DNA of 64,000 nt. Origin: Leptothermofonsia sp049200465 (GTDB lineage Bacteria > Cyanobacteriota > Cyanobacteriia > Leptolyngbyales > Leptolyngbyaceae). The position numbers were made by a program, and so were the translations under genes. Of the stretch, positions 17,060 through 26,100 are shown piece by piece. Position 1 is the stretch's first letter. Each line of letters begins with the position of its first letter. Below the pieces are notes generated by a model. The model saw only the letters and a list, made by a program, of their open reading frames with translations, made no database searches and had not been told where the DNA came from. Location of the stretch: NCBI RefSeq assembly GCF_049200465.1, contig NZ_CP120836.1, positions 310,001 through 374,000 on the forward strand, read 5' to 3'.

Positions 17060-18406
17060 TTGCTGGAACTGTTTAGCACTGGGTTGGTTTCTCTCTGGCT
17101 AACGATGGCAGGTGTGCCAGATCCTATGCGATCAGTAAATCTGGTCGCTGGAATCGATACTCCTTGGATGGTCGTTCCTGGTACACCCGATCCAAACATC
17201 CAATTAACACTCCAGCAATATCTTCAACAGCTTTCCAGAACAGGACTGCCTGTGTCAGCTCAAGGGGTTTGGCTGCAAACTGGCTCTACTTTTCTTGCCA
17301 GCAACGAGGGCACCGCTCCTCTGCCAGCGGCTTCTCTGACTAAGGTTGCAACGTCCTTAGTTGCTCTCCATGATTTGGGGCCGGATTACCGTTTTGAGAC
17401 TGTGGTGAGTACAACTGGGCCCATCGAAAATGGTGTATTGATGGGAGATTTGGTTGTTAAAGGTGGTAGTGACCCGCTGATGGTGTGGGAAGAGGCGATC
17501 GCCCTTGGCAATGACTTGAATCGTCTCGGTATCCGAAAAGTGGCAGGCAATCTAATCATTACCGGCAACTTTTTGATGAACTTTGAAACCGACCTGCAGA
17601 AGGCTGGAGAACTGTTCAAGCAGGCATTGGACTCCAGACTCTGGTCTGAGGAAGCCGAGTATCAGTACAATGCTTTGCCAAAGGGAACCCCCCGCCCACA
17701 GGTGGCGATCGTGGGTCGTGTCCAGGTTGTTACCTATGGCATCGATCTCCTTCCTCCTCAAACCCAACTGTTGCGGCACCAATCTCTTCCACTGGTGCAA
17801 ATCCTCAAGCTAATGAATGTTTACAGCAACAACGTCATTGCTGAATCATTGGCGAATTTCTTAGGTGGCGCTCAGTATGTCGCGCAACAGTCTGCTTTAT
17901 TGGCTGGGTTCCCTCAATCGGAAATCTTGTTGAAAAATGGCTCTGGTTTAGGAGTCGAAAACCGCATTTCCCCCAGAGCTGTCTGTGCCATGTTTGCCGC
18001 TATTCAGCGCTATGTACAGCCCCGCAGCCTGACGATTGCCGATCTTTTCCCCATCTCCGGAGTCGATCACGGCGGCACTATCGACTACCGCAAAATCCCC
18101 AGTGCGGCTGTGGTGAAAACAGGAACATTGAATGATGTCAGTGCCCTGGCGGGTGTTCTGCCCACTCGCGATCGCGGTCTGATTTGGTTTGCCATTATCA
18201 ACCGGGGCACCAATCTGGATGGTCTGCGGGATCAGCAAGATGCCTTGTTGCAAGCTCTGATTCGTCAATGGGGAACGGCACCATCGGTTCCAGTGGCGAT
18301 CGCACCCACCACTTCTGCCCGCACGGCTTCTGCCAGTTTAGGGGATACCAGCCGTAATCAAGCAGTGCGATCGGCGGTCGAGGTCAACACTTACCAGGGA
18401 AATTAG
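17060..18406 (+). CDS. dacB: D-alanyl-D-alanine carboxypeptidase/endopeptidase, PBP4 (peptidase S13) family
   Basis: 448 residues. It trims peptidoglycan stem peptides or cuts cross-links in the periplasm. The three penicillin-binding motifs are present in order: SLTK (Ser92 nucleophile, Lys95), YSNN (about 253-256) and KTG (about 348-350). The start is TTG 17060, decided by a perfect AGGAGG five bases upstream; the next in-frame ATG (17105) would remove most of the N-terminal hydrophobic stretch (LELFSTGLVSLWLTMAGV). No clear cleavage site follows, so anchoring is possible. It is shorter than E. coli PBP4 (about 477), mostly through a smaller insert domain. Confidence 0.92.
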   Translation: MLELFSTGLVSLWLTMAGVPDPMRSVNLVAGIDTPWMVVPGTPDPNIQLTLQQYLQQLSRTGLPVSAQGVWLQTGSTFLASNEGTAPLPAASLTKVATSLVALHDLGPDYRFETVVSTTGPIENGVLMGDLVVKGGSDPLMVWEEAIALGNDLNRLGIRKVAGNLIITGNFLMNFETDLQKAGELFKQALDSRLWSEEAEYQYNALPKGTPRPQVAIVGRVQVVTYGIDLLPPQTQLLRHQSLPLVQILKLMNVYSNNVIAESLANFLGGAQYVAQQSALLAGFPQSEILLKNGSGLGVENRISPRAVCAMFAAIQRYVQPRSLTIADLFPISGVDHGGTIDYRKIPSAAVVKTGTLNDVSALAGVLPTRDRGLIWFAIINRGTNLDGLRDQQDALLQALIRQWGTAPSVPVAIAPTTSARTASASLGDTSRNQAVRSAVEVNTYQGN

Positions 18407-18471
18407 GAGAAGCTCCTAAAATAAGGCCCATCCCCCCTCCAACCTTCCCTCACGTTGTACTGAAAATTACT

Positions 18472-19224
18472 ATGGTAGCCACTCCTCTCCCCTACACAGT
18501 GACCTGGGAAAAGTTGCCAGACGACTTTGTTCTGGGTGATGAACCTGTGGACAACATCAACCAACCCCCTCTTGCTGCGGCGTTAACAGAAAGCCTGGAA
18601 CTTGCTGGAAGACTGCCAGATAATGCTTTGACCATCACAAACTACGGTATCTGCGCCACCTTAGGCGGTCGAGTAGTTGTAAAAGCTCCTGATTGGGGAT
18701 ATATTCCTTCGATTCGAGTTTCACGGGAAGAAGTTAAACGCAGCTATACTCCTCAATTACAGGGGGAAGCACCTGCCATTGTGATGGAATTTCTCTCCGT
18801 TACTGAGGGGGAAGAATACTCTGTTAAGCCGACCTACCCGCCTGGCAAATGGTTTTTCTACGAACAGATTCTTCAGGTGCCAAACTACGCCATCTTTGAA
18901 CCTGACAGTGGTGTATTAGAGGTCTATCGACTGGACGATTCAAAGCACTATCAAGTTCGTGAACCCGATGAGAATAGCCGCTACTGGATAGCTGAAATGA
19001 GGCTGTTTCTAGGAGTTTGGCAAGGAACCCGTGAAAATCGCTCAGGCTACTGGCTGCGCTGGTGGGACGAAACAGGCAACCTTCTACTTTGGGGCTCAGA
19101 GTTAGCTGCGCAAGAACGGCAACGGGCCGAACAAGAACGGCAACGGGCCGAGCAAGAACAGCAACGGGCCGAACTTTTAGCTGCCAAGCTCCGAGAATTA
19201 AATATTGACCCTGATTCACTCTAG
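18472..19224 (+). CDS. Uma2 family (DUF820) putative endonuclease
   Basis: 250 residues. The Uma2/DUF820 core, a restriction-endonuclease-like fold abundant in cyanobacteria, is seen from about residue 20 to 190: KAPDWGYIP (the PD acidic position), IVMEFLS (the E position) and GKWFFYEQILQVPNYAIFEP. The C-terminus (about 213-250) carries three copies of a seven-residue repeat (EQERQRA type) that should form a coiled coil, ending LRELNIDPDSL, a common ending of these proteins. The repeat is encoded by three 21-bp tandem units (19111-19173). Function in the cell is not known; many copies per genome are typical. Confidence 0.88.
   Translation: MVATPLPYTVTWEKLPDDFVLGDEPVDNINQPPLAAALTESLELAGRLPDNALTITNYGICATLGGRVVVKAPDWGYIPSIRVSREEVKRSYTPQLQGEAPAIVMEFLSVTEGEEYSVKPTYPPGKWFFYEQILQVPNYAIFEPDSGVLEVYRLDDSKHYQVREPDENSRYWIAEMRLFLGVWQGTRENRSGYWLRWWDETGNLLLWGSELAAQERQRAEQERQRAEQEQQRAELLAAKLRELNIDPDSL
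19111..19173 (+). repeat. three 21-bp tandem units inside the Uma2 gene
   Basis: Units at 19111-19131, 19132-19152 and 19153-19173, each starting CAAGAACGGCAACGGGCC with one or two base changes. They encode a heptad repeat and keep the frame, so copy number can vary without breaking the protein. Confidence 0.9.
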
Positions 19225-19248
19225 CGGAGATAAACCCCATGAGGGTAA

Positions 19249-20427
19249 TTATCGGATGACCGTATCGGGAATAAACTCCGTCACAACTCTGCCCCCACTT
19301 ACCACAACGGTTTGATCCTGTACCTTGCCGATCGCCCTTGGACCAGCCAGGTTAAATGGAGGGTCAGCCTGGCGATAGGTAACCCCACCCTCTGCTACAA
19401 AGTCCTGCGTAGTCAAGTTATAGGTGAGGCGGCTTGCCCCTAGTTGAGACTGATTTTTTTGCCCAAAGCCACGCACATTGCCCGTCAGATAGGCTGTCCG
19501 GGTTGTAATATCCAGGTTCCCCCGATCCGCCGTTAGGGTCACACGTTCTTTAGGATTGACAATAGTCAAGGGTTCATTGGCAACCACCGTCTTGCCTGTA
19601 ATATTCCATACCAGAGAATTACCAGAAACCTGAATAGGAGGGTCAACCAGGGTAATCTGAGTACCCTGGTTCAAGGTGGCTGTTTTGGTATTTAGATCAA
19701 CAATGCCCTCTCCGGAGGTAGCCTGGTTTTGCCCAGTTTTACCTGGAAGGTTGCCAGCAATTTGAAGGGGGCGATCGCTCATTAGCTTCTTCTGTTCAAC
19801 CAGCCAAACAACGCGATCGGATTGAAATCGTGCATTCGGGTCCTTCGAAATAGCTGTCACATTTCCTTCTAATTCCAGCCGCTTGCTACGGGTTAAAAAC
19901 CGTCCATTCCTAGCAGAAACATTCGTTCCTTTGTAATCTCCTGATACGTTATTGCGCACAATCAGCAAATCCTTCTGAGGTTGCCACTCCAGTTCTCCAC
20001 CCTTGAGGATCATGCCATTCCGCTTATCTTTAGCTGTGATTTGCCCCCGTAGAAAAATCTTTTCCCCATCCTGCTGCACTTCCCCACTCTGGGCCTTCAC
20101 CTCAACAATGGCTTTTCCATCCTGGTAAAGTTCACCGGCAGGTTGTGTGATGCGAGCAACCTGTTTATCTTTACTGTAAGTTGCCTGTCTAGCTTTCACC
20201 TTCCACCAGAGGCGACCCTTCTTATCAAACCCCTCTAGGGAGAGGTCATTGAAGGTCAGTTGGTTATCAAATTCTTCAATCTGCTTACTGTCTTTGGCAA
20301 TCTTTTCAGCCGTGCGGCTACCCCCTCCACCACAGGAGGACGTAACCAGCAGTAAACCGATCAGTCCTAGCTTTAAGCAAGCCAAAACAGCCGGGCAAGT
20401 TCTTCGGAGCGTCAACAAAACCGACAT
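19249..20427 (-). CDS. lptC: LPS export protein LptC (cyanobacterial long form)
   Basis: 392 residues from ATG 20425-20427. An N-terminal hydrophobic segment ending LLLVTSSCGGGG looks like a lipoprotein signal with Cys as the lipidated residue. LptC-type beta-jellyroll sequence follows: QLTFNDLSLEGFDKKGRLWWKVKAR (about 50-74), AELYQDGKAIVEVKAQSGEV-like strands, and repeated strand pairs (LELEGNVTAIS, TAYLTGNVRGFG). The family transfers lipopolysaccharide across the periplasm between the inner-membrane LptBFG pump and LptA. Cyanobacterial members are about twice as long as the E. coli protein, as here. A frame extension upstream to 20595 is not supported. Confidence 0.88.
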   Translation of the reverse strand: MSVLLTLRRTCPAVLACLKLGLIGLLLVTSSCGGGGSRTAEKIAKDSKQIEEFDNQLTFNDLSLEGFDKKGRLWWKVKARQATYSKDKQVARITQPAGELYQDGKAIVEVKAQSGEVQQDGEKIFLRGQITAKDKRNGMILKGGELEWQPQKDLLIVRNNVSGDYKGTNVSARNGRFLTRSKRLELEGNVTAISKDPNARFQSDRVVWLVEQKKLMSDRPLQIAGNLPGKTGQNQATSGEGIVDLNTKTATLNQGTQITLVDPPIQVSGNSLVWNITGKTVVANEPLTIVNPKERVTLTADRGNLDITTRTAYLTGNVRGFGQKNQSQLGASRLTYNLTTQDFVAEGGVTYRQADPPFNLAGPRAIGKVQDQTVVVSGGRVVTEFIPDTVIR

Positions 20428-20619
20428 GAGACTTTTCAATACTTTTATAGCAAGCGACGGATAATAGGCAACAAACAACGGGAGACCACTAACAGGCAGC
20501 AAGGGCTTTACTCTGTATAGTCCACAGTCTAACGTTAATTGCCCATAGCCTGGTTCAGGCTCTGTGCAGGTTTGCTTTAGCGATTCCGCTTTCAATCATT
20601 CCAGAAAATTTGACCTGAG

Positions 20620-21225
20620 TTAGTCCTCTTCAGGTTCATCCATTAAGCCAATCCCTGATAGCGGACGATAGGTGTAGCTGCGAGGAGTTTTCTGAATATC
20701 TTCCTTAATGTTGTCTAAGTCAATATAACGGTCTGCCACGTTGATCAGGCTATCGCTTGTCATGGAACGAAGGCTGACCACTTCAACTCGCACACCTCGA
20801 TAACTCACGGCATTCACGGCGTAGGCCAGATCTCCATCACCACTAACCAGAACAGCGGTGTCGTAAGATCCAACCAGTGACATCATATCGACCGCAATTT
20901 CAACATCTAAATTGGCTTTTTTGGAACCATCAGGTAATTGCACCAGATCTTTTGAAATAACCCGGTAACCATTGCGCCTCATCCACAGCAAAAATCCCTG
21001 TTGCTTCTCGTTGGTGCGGTCTACTCCTGTATAAAAGAAGGAGCGAAGCAGGCGAGAACCCGACGTAAGCCGACAGAGCAGCTTCGTGTAGTCAATTTCA
21101 ATTCCTAACTGAAGCGCAGCATAAAACAGGTTAGAGCCATCAATAAAGATAGCCACCCGACCACGATTCTCAAGGACCTGCTCTTGCGTAAACACGGATT
21201 CGTTTTCTATGTTGCTACTCAACAT
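20620..21225 (-). CDS. NYN domain protein, LabA/DUF88 family
   Basis: 201 residues. The NYN (PIN-like) nuclease fold is shown by RVAIFIDGSNLFYAALQLG (about 22-40, first catalytic Asp), KANLDVEIAVDMMSLVGSYDTAVLVSGDGDLAYAVN (acidic residues of the centre) and GVRVEVVSLRSMTSDSLINVADRYIDLD. LabA of Synechococcus, which feeds back on KaiC-dependent expression, is in this family, but cyanobacteria have several members and the exact one cannot be told. Possibly an RNase. Lies between metG and lptC on the same strand. Confidence 0.9.
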   Translation of the reverse strand: MLSSNIENESVFTQEQVLENRGRVAIFIDGSNLFYAALQLGIEIDYTKLLCRLTSGSRLLRSFFYTGVDRTNEKQQGFLLWMRRNGYRVISKDLVQLPDGSKKANLDVEIAVDMMSLVGSYDTAVLVSGDGDLAYAVNAVSYRGVRVEVVSLRSMTSDSLINVADRYIDLDNIKEDIQKTPRSYTYRPLSGIGLMDEPEED

Positions 21226-21301
21226 GTGTGTTATACCTCAGTTTCTTATAAAGTAAAGCAGCGCTTTTATGGGTCTATCAGGTTTATGAGATAAATTGGC
21301 A

Positions 21302-22909
21302 TTACAGAGGGACGGTTTCTAATAACTCCAGTCGTTGAAAAACAGGATAGGGTTCCTCGAGAGGCTGGCCTGGCGGCAACGCTCCCCAATGAGCGTGGGT
21401 TACAAACGGAGCAGTGACATCAATTGAAGACTGCTCATTAAAGTTCAACGAAAAACCTAATTGTCTATAAATGGATGTACTGAGATTAGGGGTAATGGGT
21501 GACAGCAAATAGGCGGCCAGCCGAACAGATTCCAGAACGGTATAAAGGATTTGCTCGACGGCTGCATGCTGCCCCTGTTTATGTAAAGACCAGGGAGCTT
21601 GTTCATCAATATATTTATTTCCTGTCCTTACCAGAGTCAGGGTGGCTTCACAGGCTTCGCTGAATTTGAGTGTGGTATATGCGCGAGCAACGCGATCGCC
21701 CAAATCCTGTCCAAGTTCAGCCAGAACATTGTCTGCCTGAACTTTCTCCTCAGAGAACTCAGGAACATGGGCACCACAATACTTATGAACCATCTTTAAC
21801 GTTCGGTTCAACAAATTACCTAAATCGTTTGCCAGGTCTGCATTCAAGATGTTGACGAAGCGAGTTTCGTTAAAATCGCCATCCCGACCGAACTCGATTT
21901 CTTTGAGGAAGTAATACCGAACGGCATCCGAACCGTAACGGTTAACAAGTTCAACCGGATCAAGAATATTCCCTAAAGTTTTCCCCATTTTCTGACCATC
22001 CCTGGTCAAAAAGCCATGTCCAAATACACAGCCAGGGATCGGCAAGTCCGCTGACATTAACATTGCAGGCCAGTAAACTGCGTGAAACCGAAGGATGTCC
22101 TTGCCAATTAAATGGAGGTTAATAGGCCACCACTTAGCCAGAGCATTTTCCAGTGTGGGTTCACTATCAGGTTCCAGCAAGGCGGTGACGTAGCCAAGTA
22201 AGGCATCAAACCAGACATAGAGAGTATGGGTGGGATCACTGGGCACAGGAATGCCCCAGTCCAGGTTAATGCGGGAAATGGAAAAGTCTTGCAGTCCCTG
22301 GCTAACAAAACTCAGCACTTCATTCCGGCGGATTTCCGGTTGGATAAAATCTGGGCGATCGCGGTAAAGCGCCTCTAACTGATGCTGGTATCTGGAGAGG
22401 CGAAAGAAATAGTTTTGCTCATCCCGCCATTCGGCCTCGCGGTTTGGATGAATCGGACATCGGTGTCCTTCCAGCAGATCGCGCTCTTCCTTAAATTCCT
22501 CACAGGAAACGCAATACCACCCTTTCTGCTGGCCAAGATAAATGTCTCCTCGATCCCAGACGCGTTGAAAGAATTCTTTGACGATCGCCTCGTGCCGGGG
22601 ATCAGTTGTTCGAATGAAGCGATCGTAATGGATCCCCAATTGCTTCCAGAGAGATTCAAACCCCGACACAATCAGATCACAATGCTCCTGAGGAGTCCGC
22701 TTCAGGCTCTCAGCTGTCCTCTGAATCTTTTGTCCATGTTCATCAGTACCCGTGATTAAGAGAACGGAATCCCCCTGCAATCTCCGAAACCGGGCTAAAA
22801 CATCTGCCGCGATCGTTGTGTAGGCGCTACCAACGTGGGGCAAATCATTCACGTAATAGAGAGGAGTGGTGATAGCAAACAGATTTTTACTTATGATTTT
22901 AGAACCCAT
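21302..22909 (-). CDS. metG: methionyl-tRNA synthetase
   Basis: 535 residues from ATG 22907-22909 (MGSKIISKNLFAITTPLYYVND); a TTG start 36 bases upstream is also in frame. Class I synthetase that charges methionine. The HIGH-type motif reads PHVGSAYT and the KMSKS motif KMGKTLGN. A zinc knuckle with Cys-rich spacing is seen in the connective peptide (WYCVSCEEFKEERDLLEGHRCPIH). The C-terminal tRNA-binding dimerisation domain found in some bacteria is absent, as usual for the shorter form. Confidence 0.96.
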   Translation of the reverse strand: MGSKIISKNLFAITTPLYYVNDLPHVGSAYTTIAADVLARFRRLQGDSVLLITGTDEHGQKIQRTAESLKRTPQEHCDLIVSGFESLWKQLGIHYDRFIRTTDPRHEAIVKEFFQRVWDRGDIYLGQQKGWYCVSCEEFKEERDLLEGHRCPIHPNREAEWRDEQNYFFRLSRYQHQLEALYRDRPDFIQPEIRRNEVLSFVSQGLQDFSISRINLDWGIPVPSDPTHTLYVWFDALLGYVTALLEPDSEPTLENALAKWWPINLHLIGKDILRFHAVYWPAMLMSADLPIPGCVFGHGFLTRDGQKMGKTLGNILDPVELVNRYGSDAVRYYFLKEIEFGRDGDFNETRFVNILNADLANDLGNLLNRTLKMVHKYCGAHVPEFSEEKVQADNVLAELGQDLGDRVARAYTTLKFSEACEATLTLVRTGNKYIDEQAPWSLHKQGQHAAVEQILYTVLESVRLAAYLLSPITPNLSTSIYRQLGFSLNFNEQSSIDVTAPFVTHAHWGALPPGQPLEEPYPVFQRLELLETVPL

Positions 22910-23312
22910 GGATGAAACTGAAGAAGCCTGAAAAGAACACCTCAAAGCACAAGAGAATAACCGCGCATACGCGCATATTTTAAACGTGTTTTGAGAAATG
23001 CCTGATTAAAACTAACCAGCAAAGCACCTACGTAGAAGAGATCGTTAACTTCAAGAGACTGTTAAGTAAAAGTAACCATTTATTTAAAAATTCTAGCGGT
23101 AAGGCGTCTTGAAATATGAAGAAAAATCTTAAATTAACCAACTTTTCAAAGGATTCAAGTCATCGTAGAAAAAAATTGCCATCTGGCTAAGGAATTCAAA
23201 CACATCAGGAGAAATTAGACGGTGCTTTGCGAATACGCGGAGATTCAGTTACAACCATGAAGAAAAGTTCTCAAAAGCACAAAGCGTCTGAATCCGCCTC
23301 CCACTACAACCC

Positions 23313-23354
23313 CTTCTGATACTGCTAGCCTCGCTTCTGATACTGCTAGCCTCG
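23313..23354. repeat. 21-bp perfect tandem duplication
   Basis: The unit CTTCTGATACTGCTAGCCTC+G occurs twice back to back (23313-23333 and 23334-23354). Confidence 0.95.
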
Positions 23355-23360
23355 AAGGAA

Positions 23361-23409
23361 ATAGCCAGTCAACTAATAAAACTAAATAGCTAGTCAATTA
23401 ATAAAACTA
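23361..23409. repeat. 24-bp near-perfect direct repeat
   Basis: Units at 23361-23384 and 23386-23409, starting ATAGC(C/T)AGTCAA and ending AATAAAACTA, with two base differences. Confidence 0.9.
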
Positions 23410-23626
23410 GAATCAGCTGAACCAGATTACTTGATCTCTGGATTTATGTAAAGACATGTTAACATTTCAGGTGGGCGATCGTTTCAGATCCATTGTGATT
23501 TTTTCATTGGAAACGAGGCGATCCCCCTGGAAAGAATTTCAGGCTATAGGTTTACCAAAATTTTTTTGGAATTTTTTAAGCCACGGAATCGATTTGGAAG
23601 GTTCTGGGGGTAACGAACATCGCTAA

Positions 23627-23660
23627 AAAGGGCATGGCGTAACCATGCCCCCTTAAGGAA
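23627..23660 (-). terminator. rho-independent terminator of the linker gene
   Basis: On the minus strand the sequence reads GGGCATGG - TTACG - CCATGCCC followed by TTTTTAGC. It lies about 25-55 bases after the stop of the linker gene. Confidence 0.85.
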
Positions 23661-23682
23661 CCAACGATCAATCTTAATTGAA

Positions 23683-24390
23683 TCAACCAATCGCTCGCCT
23701 GAGCAGGGCTTTTTGCTGTGGAGATAGGGTCGAACCTGTCTTCTCGGGCTGATTCTTTTGTAAGAACTCTAACAATTGAGCCAGCTCCTCCTGAGACAAG
23801 CTGAGTTCAATATCCTCGTCAGCCTCCGGATGGCGGCAGGTACCCCCGTCACACTTCAAACCCAACTGGTGCCAGTAAATGGTTGGAACTGACTGGCCCC
23901 GCTGGCCGATGTATTCATTATTCAACAATTGTGTCTCCATATAAGCTTTTGGAGATGGGTAAAACGGTTGTTGACGTGGATAGGGTATGGTAAAGCAGCC
24001 AAAGACTTTGCGATACTCTTCAGAATCCAGCAAAGCGGTGATCATGGCAGTTGCCCCTTTATGCATCAAAATATTGCAGTAGGTCTGAATTTCCTCCTGC
24101 CCTACAGGAGCACGCCCTAGAAAGTGTTTGAAACACAATTCCAGAAATTTCATATTCGAGAAATTGTGGTAAAAGGAATTGAGATAAACCTCGGAATGCC
24201 CCAGTTCTTTTAGAAACCGTTTAACTCCAATTTTGTCAGCAAGAAAATCCTTCTCGATCTTCGCCAGAATTTTCCGCTCGTAGAGATAAGGCTGGCGTTC
24301 CAAAACCTGATGGTAAATCTGATAAAGAGCGATTTGACGCTCCTCACGAGTTGATTGATGACTAACAGTCATTGGTATGGTCTGGTTCAT
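23683..24390 (-). CDS. phycobilisome linker polypeptide (rod-core/core type domain)
   Basis: 235 residues from ATG 24388-24390, chosen for the GAGG ribosome binding site about nine bases upstream. The phycobilisome linker domain covers about residues 15-150: ALYQIYHQVLERQPYLYER, FLKELGHSEVYLNSFY, FLELCFKHFLGRAPVGQEEI, and LLDSEEYRKVFG, the same blocks as in CpcG and the ApcE repeats. After it comes YPRQQPFYPSP and an unusual C-terminal part with a Cys pair (CDGGTC, about 190), an acidic stretch and an amphipathic helix (SQEELAQLLEFLQKN). There is no C-terminal membrane helix, so it is not CpcL. It is not near cpc or apc operons; its only phycobilisome neighbour is the gene upstream. Repeat A copy 3 occupies its promoter region. 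Confidence 0.88.
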   Translation of the reverse strand: MNQTIPMTVSHQSTREERQIALYQIYHQVLERQPYLYERKILAKIEKDFLADKIGVKRFLKELGHSEVYLNSFYHNFSNMKFLELCFKHFLGRAPVGQEEIQTYCNILMHKGATAMITALLDSEEYRKVFGCFTIPYPRQQPFYPSPKAYMETQLLNNEYIGQRGQSVPTIYWHQLGLKCDGGTCRHPEADEDIELSLSQEELAQLLEFLQKNQPEKTGSTLSPQQKALLRRAIG

Positions 24391-24448
24391 AAAGATATCC
24401 TCAAAGATTCGGTTATATATCTGAGGAATTGGGGGCGTCGGCAAACAG

Positions 24449-24562
24449 TTATAGTCGTCGTCAGGTTGCTTAGGACATTGGCTTTAAGGGGTGTGGGGGC
24501 TTTGCCCCGAGCCAGGGGTTCCACCCCTGCACCCCATCCTAAGCCTGGTGGCTATAGCTATA
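24449..24562 (+). repeat. intergenic repeat family A, copy 3
   Basis: Begins TTATAGTCGTCGTCAGGTTGC and ends GCCTGGTGGCTATAGCTATA. It sits between the two phycobilisome-type genes, immediately upstream of the linker start. Confidence 0.85.
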
Positions 24563-24577
24563 TTTTTGGAACAGCGG

Positions 24578-24609
24578 GTTGAGCGACAATAAAGTTGAGC
24601 GACAATAAA
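24578..24609. repeat. 16-bp perfect tandem duplication
   Basis: GTTGAGCGACAATAAA occurs twice back to back (24578-24593, 24594-24609), right after the family A element. Confidence 0.95.
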
Positions 24610-24676
24610 TCTTATCTAAGCTGGGCAACTCCACCTACTCGGATCAAGCAACAGCGATTTTAGGTTTCGGGTAGGC

Positions 24677-25150
24677 TCAAGCGTGAGACTGTAAAGTCTG
24701 AAGGACGATCTCAAGATAAGGACGGACGAGACTCGCATTGTTGCTGGGCAAGGTGGTTGCGATCGCCTCCTGCAAAGCTCGATAGGCAACCACACAATGC
24801 TGGTTACGCTTGTAAGCCAGCAGAATGGTATCCAGCCAAACGGTCATTTGTTCCTTAAAAAAAGTTTCATCATCTCGCAAAATTGACAGCGCAATGTACC
24901 GTAGCACCTCAGTCATGTCGTATTTACAGCGCTGCCCGTGCTGTTGAATTAGCTCCGGGTAGGTTTTGGCCATTTTGCGAAGCGATTGCAGCACCAGTTG
25001 CTCGCCATTATCTCGAAGCTGCTGATAGGTATGGAGTCGAGTGGTGTAACTCTGAATATAATTTTCCAGCAGATAAAGTTCCTGGGTATCTAAATAGCGG
25101 CCATCTGCTTCCAGGATATTACGTTCAAGCTTATGGTTGAGGGTATGCAT
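24677..25150 (-). CDS. phycobiliprotein-like (phycobilisome globin family) protein
   Basis: 157 residues from ATG 25148-25150 (MHTLNHKLERNILEADGRYLD), the length of an allophycocyanin subunit. The family pattern is visible: an N-terminal helical hairpin, LYLLENYIQSY, then the chromophore segment CKYDMTEVLRYIALSILRDD, which lines up with the C-x-R-D-L-D-Y-Y-L-R-Y-A of phycobiliproteins. Cys75 occupies the bilin-attachment position and Asp78 the conserved Asp that contacts the bilin; the Arg between them is replaced by Tyr. The C-terminal helices (VVAYRALQEAIA) also match. I infer a divergent, possibly bilin-carrying subunit, perhaps a specialised core or antenna component or a regulatory protein. 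It is upstream of the linker gene on the same strand, but about 290 bases and repeat A copy 3 intervene. Confidence 0.75.
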   Translation of the reverse strand: MHTLNHKLERNILEADGRYLDTQELYLLENYIQSYTTRLHTYQQLRDNGEQLVLQSLRKMAKTYPELIQQHGQRCKYDMTEVLRYIALSILRDDETFFKEQMTVWLDTILLAYKRNQHCVVAYRALQEAIATTLPSNNASLVRPYLEIVLQTLQSHA

Positions 25151-25306
25151 GGCGATTACAACCAAATTGTTCTTTCAATAGGTTTCGGAAGATTTCGGAA
25201 ATGGGAGTCTCTCATGCTCAACTAATTTCTTATTTAATCTTCAGGCTGCCCCTACAAAAAATGGAGTCCAACAAATTGAAGTGTTTCTCAACAGAATGAA
25301 GCAGAA

Positions 25307-25334
25307 CTTAATCTGACAAACTTAATCTGACAAA
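25307..25334. repeat. 14-bp perfect tandem duplication
   Basis: CTTAATCTGACAAA occurs twice (25307-25320, 25321-25334), in the region between the phycobiliprotein-like gene and the divergent membrane protein gene. Confidence 0.95.
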
Positions 25335-25389
25335 TCAGAAGAGGTTGAAGACGTTGGACTCCTCTTTCTCTGGGGTGGAATGCCGATTG

Positions 25390-25938
25390 ATGGGAGAACA
25401 AGCTAGCTTAGAGAGAGATGCAAATGAACAGAACATACAAGCTGAGGTTGGCAGGATGAACCGACTTTGGAGTAGAGTGAGTAAAATTTTAGGTGGACTC
25501 TTGCTATTTTGGGGCGGCATAGTTTCCATTGGGCTGTTGCTAGGGATCACGCTGAGTCATGCAACAGGGGTGGGGCTGGCGATTCTGTCAATGCTGTTGG
25601 TGTTTTTTGGGCTGTCGCCTCTGTTGCTGGGTGGGTGGCTTCTTTACAGTGGCATTCAGGCAGAAAAACGAGCCCTGCGAGAGCAATTCTTCCAGCTATT
25701 GCGAATGAATCAGGGTCGGCTGTCACTACTCGATTATGTGACGGCAACTCGCATAGAACCCGCGATCGCCCGTCGCCATCTGGATGGTTGGGCCCAAGAA
25801 TTCTTCGCTGAATTTGAAGTGAACGAGCGTGGTGATATTTATTACGTCTTTCCAATAGAAACGATGCCCTTACCCGAGAGCACTCATTTTCAGCTTTTAG
25901 GGCGAGCCATTCGCCAGTGGTTACAATCAGCGGTCTAA
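25390..25938 (+). CDS. two-helix membrane protein with soluble C-terminal domain, unknown
   Basis: 182 residues from ATG 25390 (MGEQASLERD); a TTG at 25345 and an ATG at 25456 are other possible starts. Two adjacent hydrophobic segments (about residues 33-56 and 62-86, rich in Gly, Leu) are followed by a C-terminal domain of about 90 residues (LREQFFQLLRMNQGRLSLLDYVTATRIEPAIARRHLDGW...YYVFP) that resembles the small winged-helix-like domains seen at the end of some cyanobacterial membrane proteins. No specific function can be assigned. Confidence 0.7.
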   Translation: MGEQASLERDANEQNIQAEVGRMNRLWSRVSKILGGLLLFWGGIVSIGLLLGITLSHATGVGLAILSMLLVFFGLSPLLLGGWLLYSGIQAEKRALREQFFQLLRMNQGRLSLLDYVTATRIEPAIARRHLDGWAQEFFAEFEVNERGDIYYVFPIETMPLPESTHFQLLGRAIRQWLQSAV

Positions 25939-26023
25939 GTGGATAGTCATAATTAATTTGTGAAGATTATGTGAAGATTAATTTATAAAGGGGGGGAGTG
26001 GATGCGGAGCCCTACTCTCCCAC
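25939..26023. repeat. intergenic repeat family B, partial copy
   Basis: Has the outer TGGATAGTCATAATTAATT end and the start of the GC-rich centre (AAGGGGGGGAGTGG...CTCTCCCACG) but no second end. Confidence 0.55.
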
Positions 26024-26100
26024 GTTGCAAAATTCAGTATTCAACACTAGGATAGGCATACCAGTTTTTGGTAGAGATATTACGTTAGTTCTTAATCGGT

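Larger units (their letters stand above)
22910..23682. other. long AT-rich spacer with tandem duplications
   Basis: Between metG and the linker gene. It holds a 21-bp tandem duplication (23313-23354), a 24-bp near-perfect direct repeat (23361-23409) and the linker terminator at 23627-23660. No coding frame of interest. The size (about 770 bases) and AT content differ from the compact neighbours; a small RNA could be hidden here. Confidence 0.5.
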
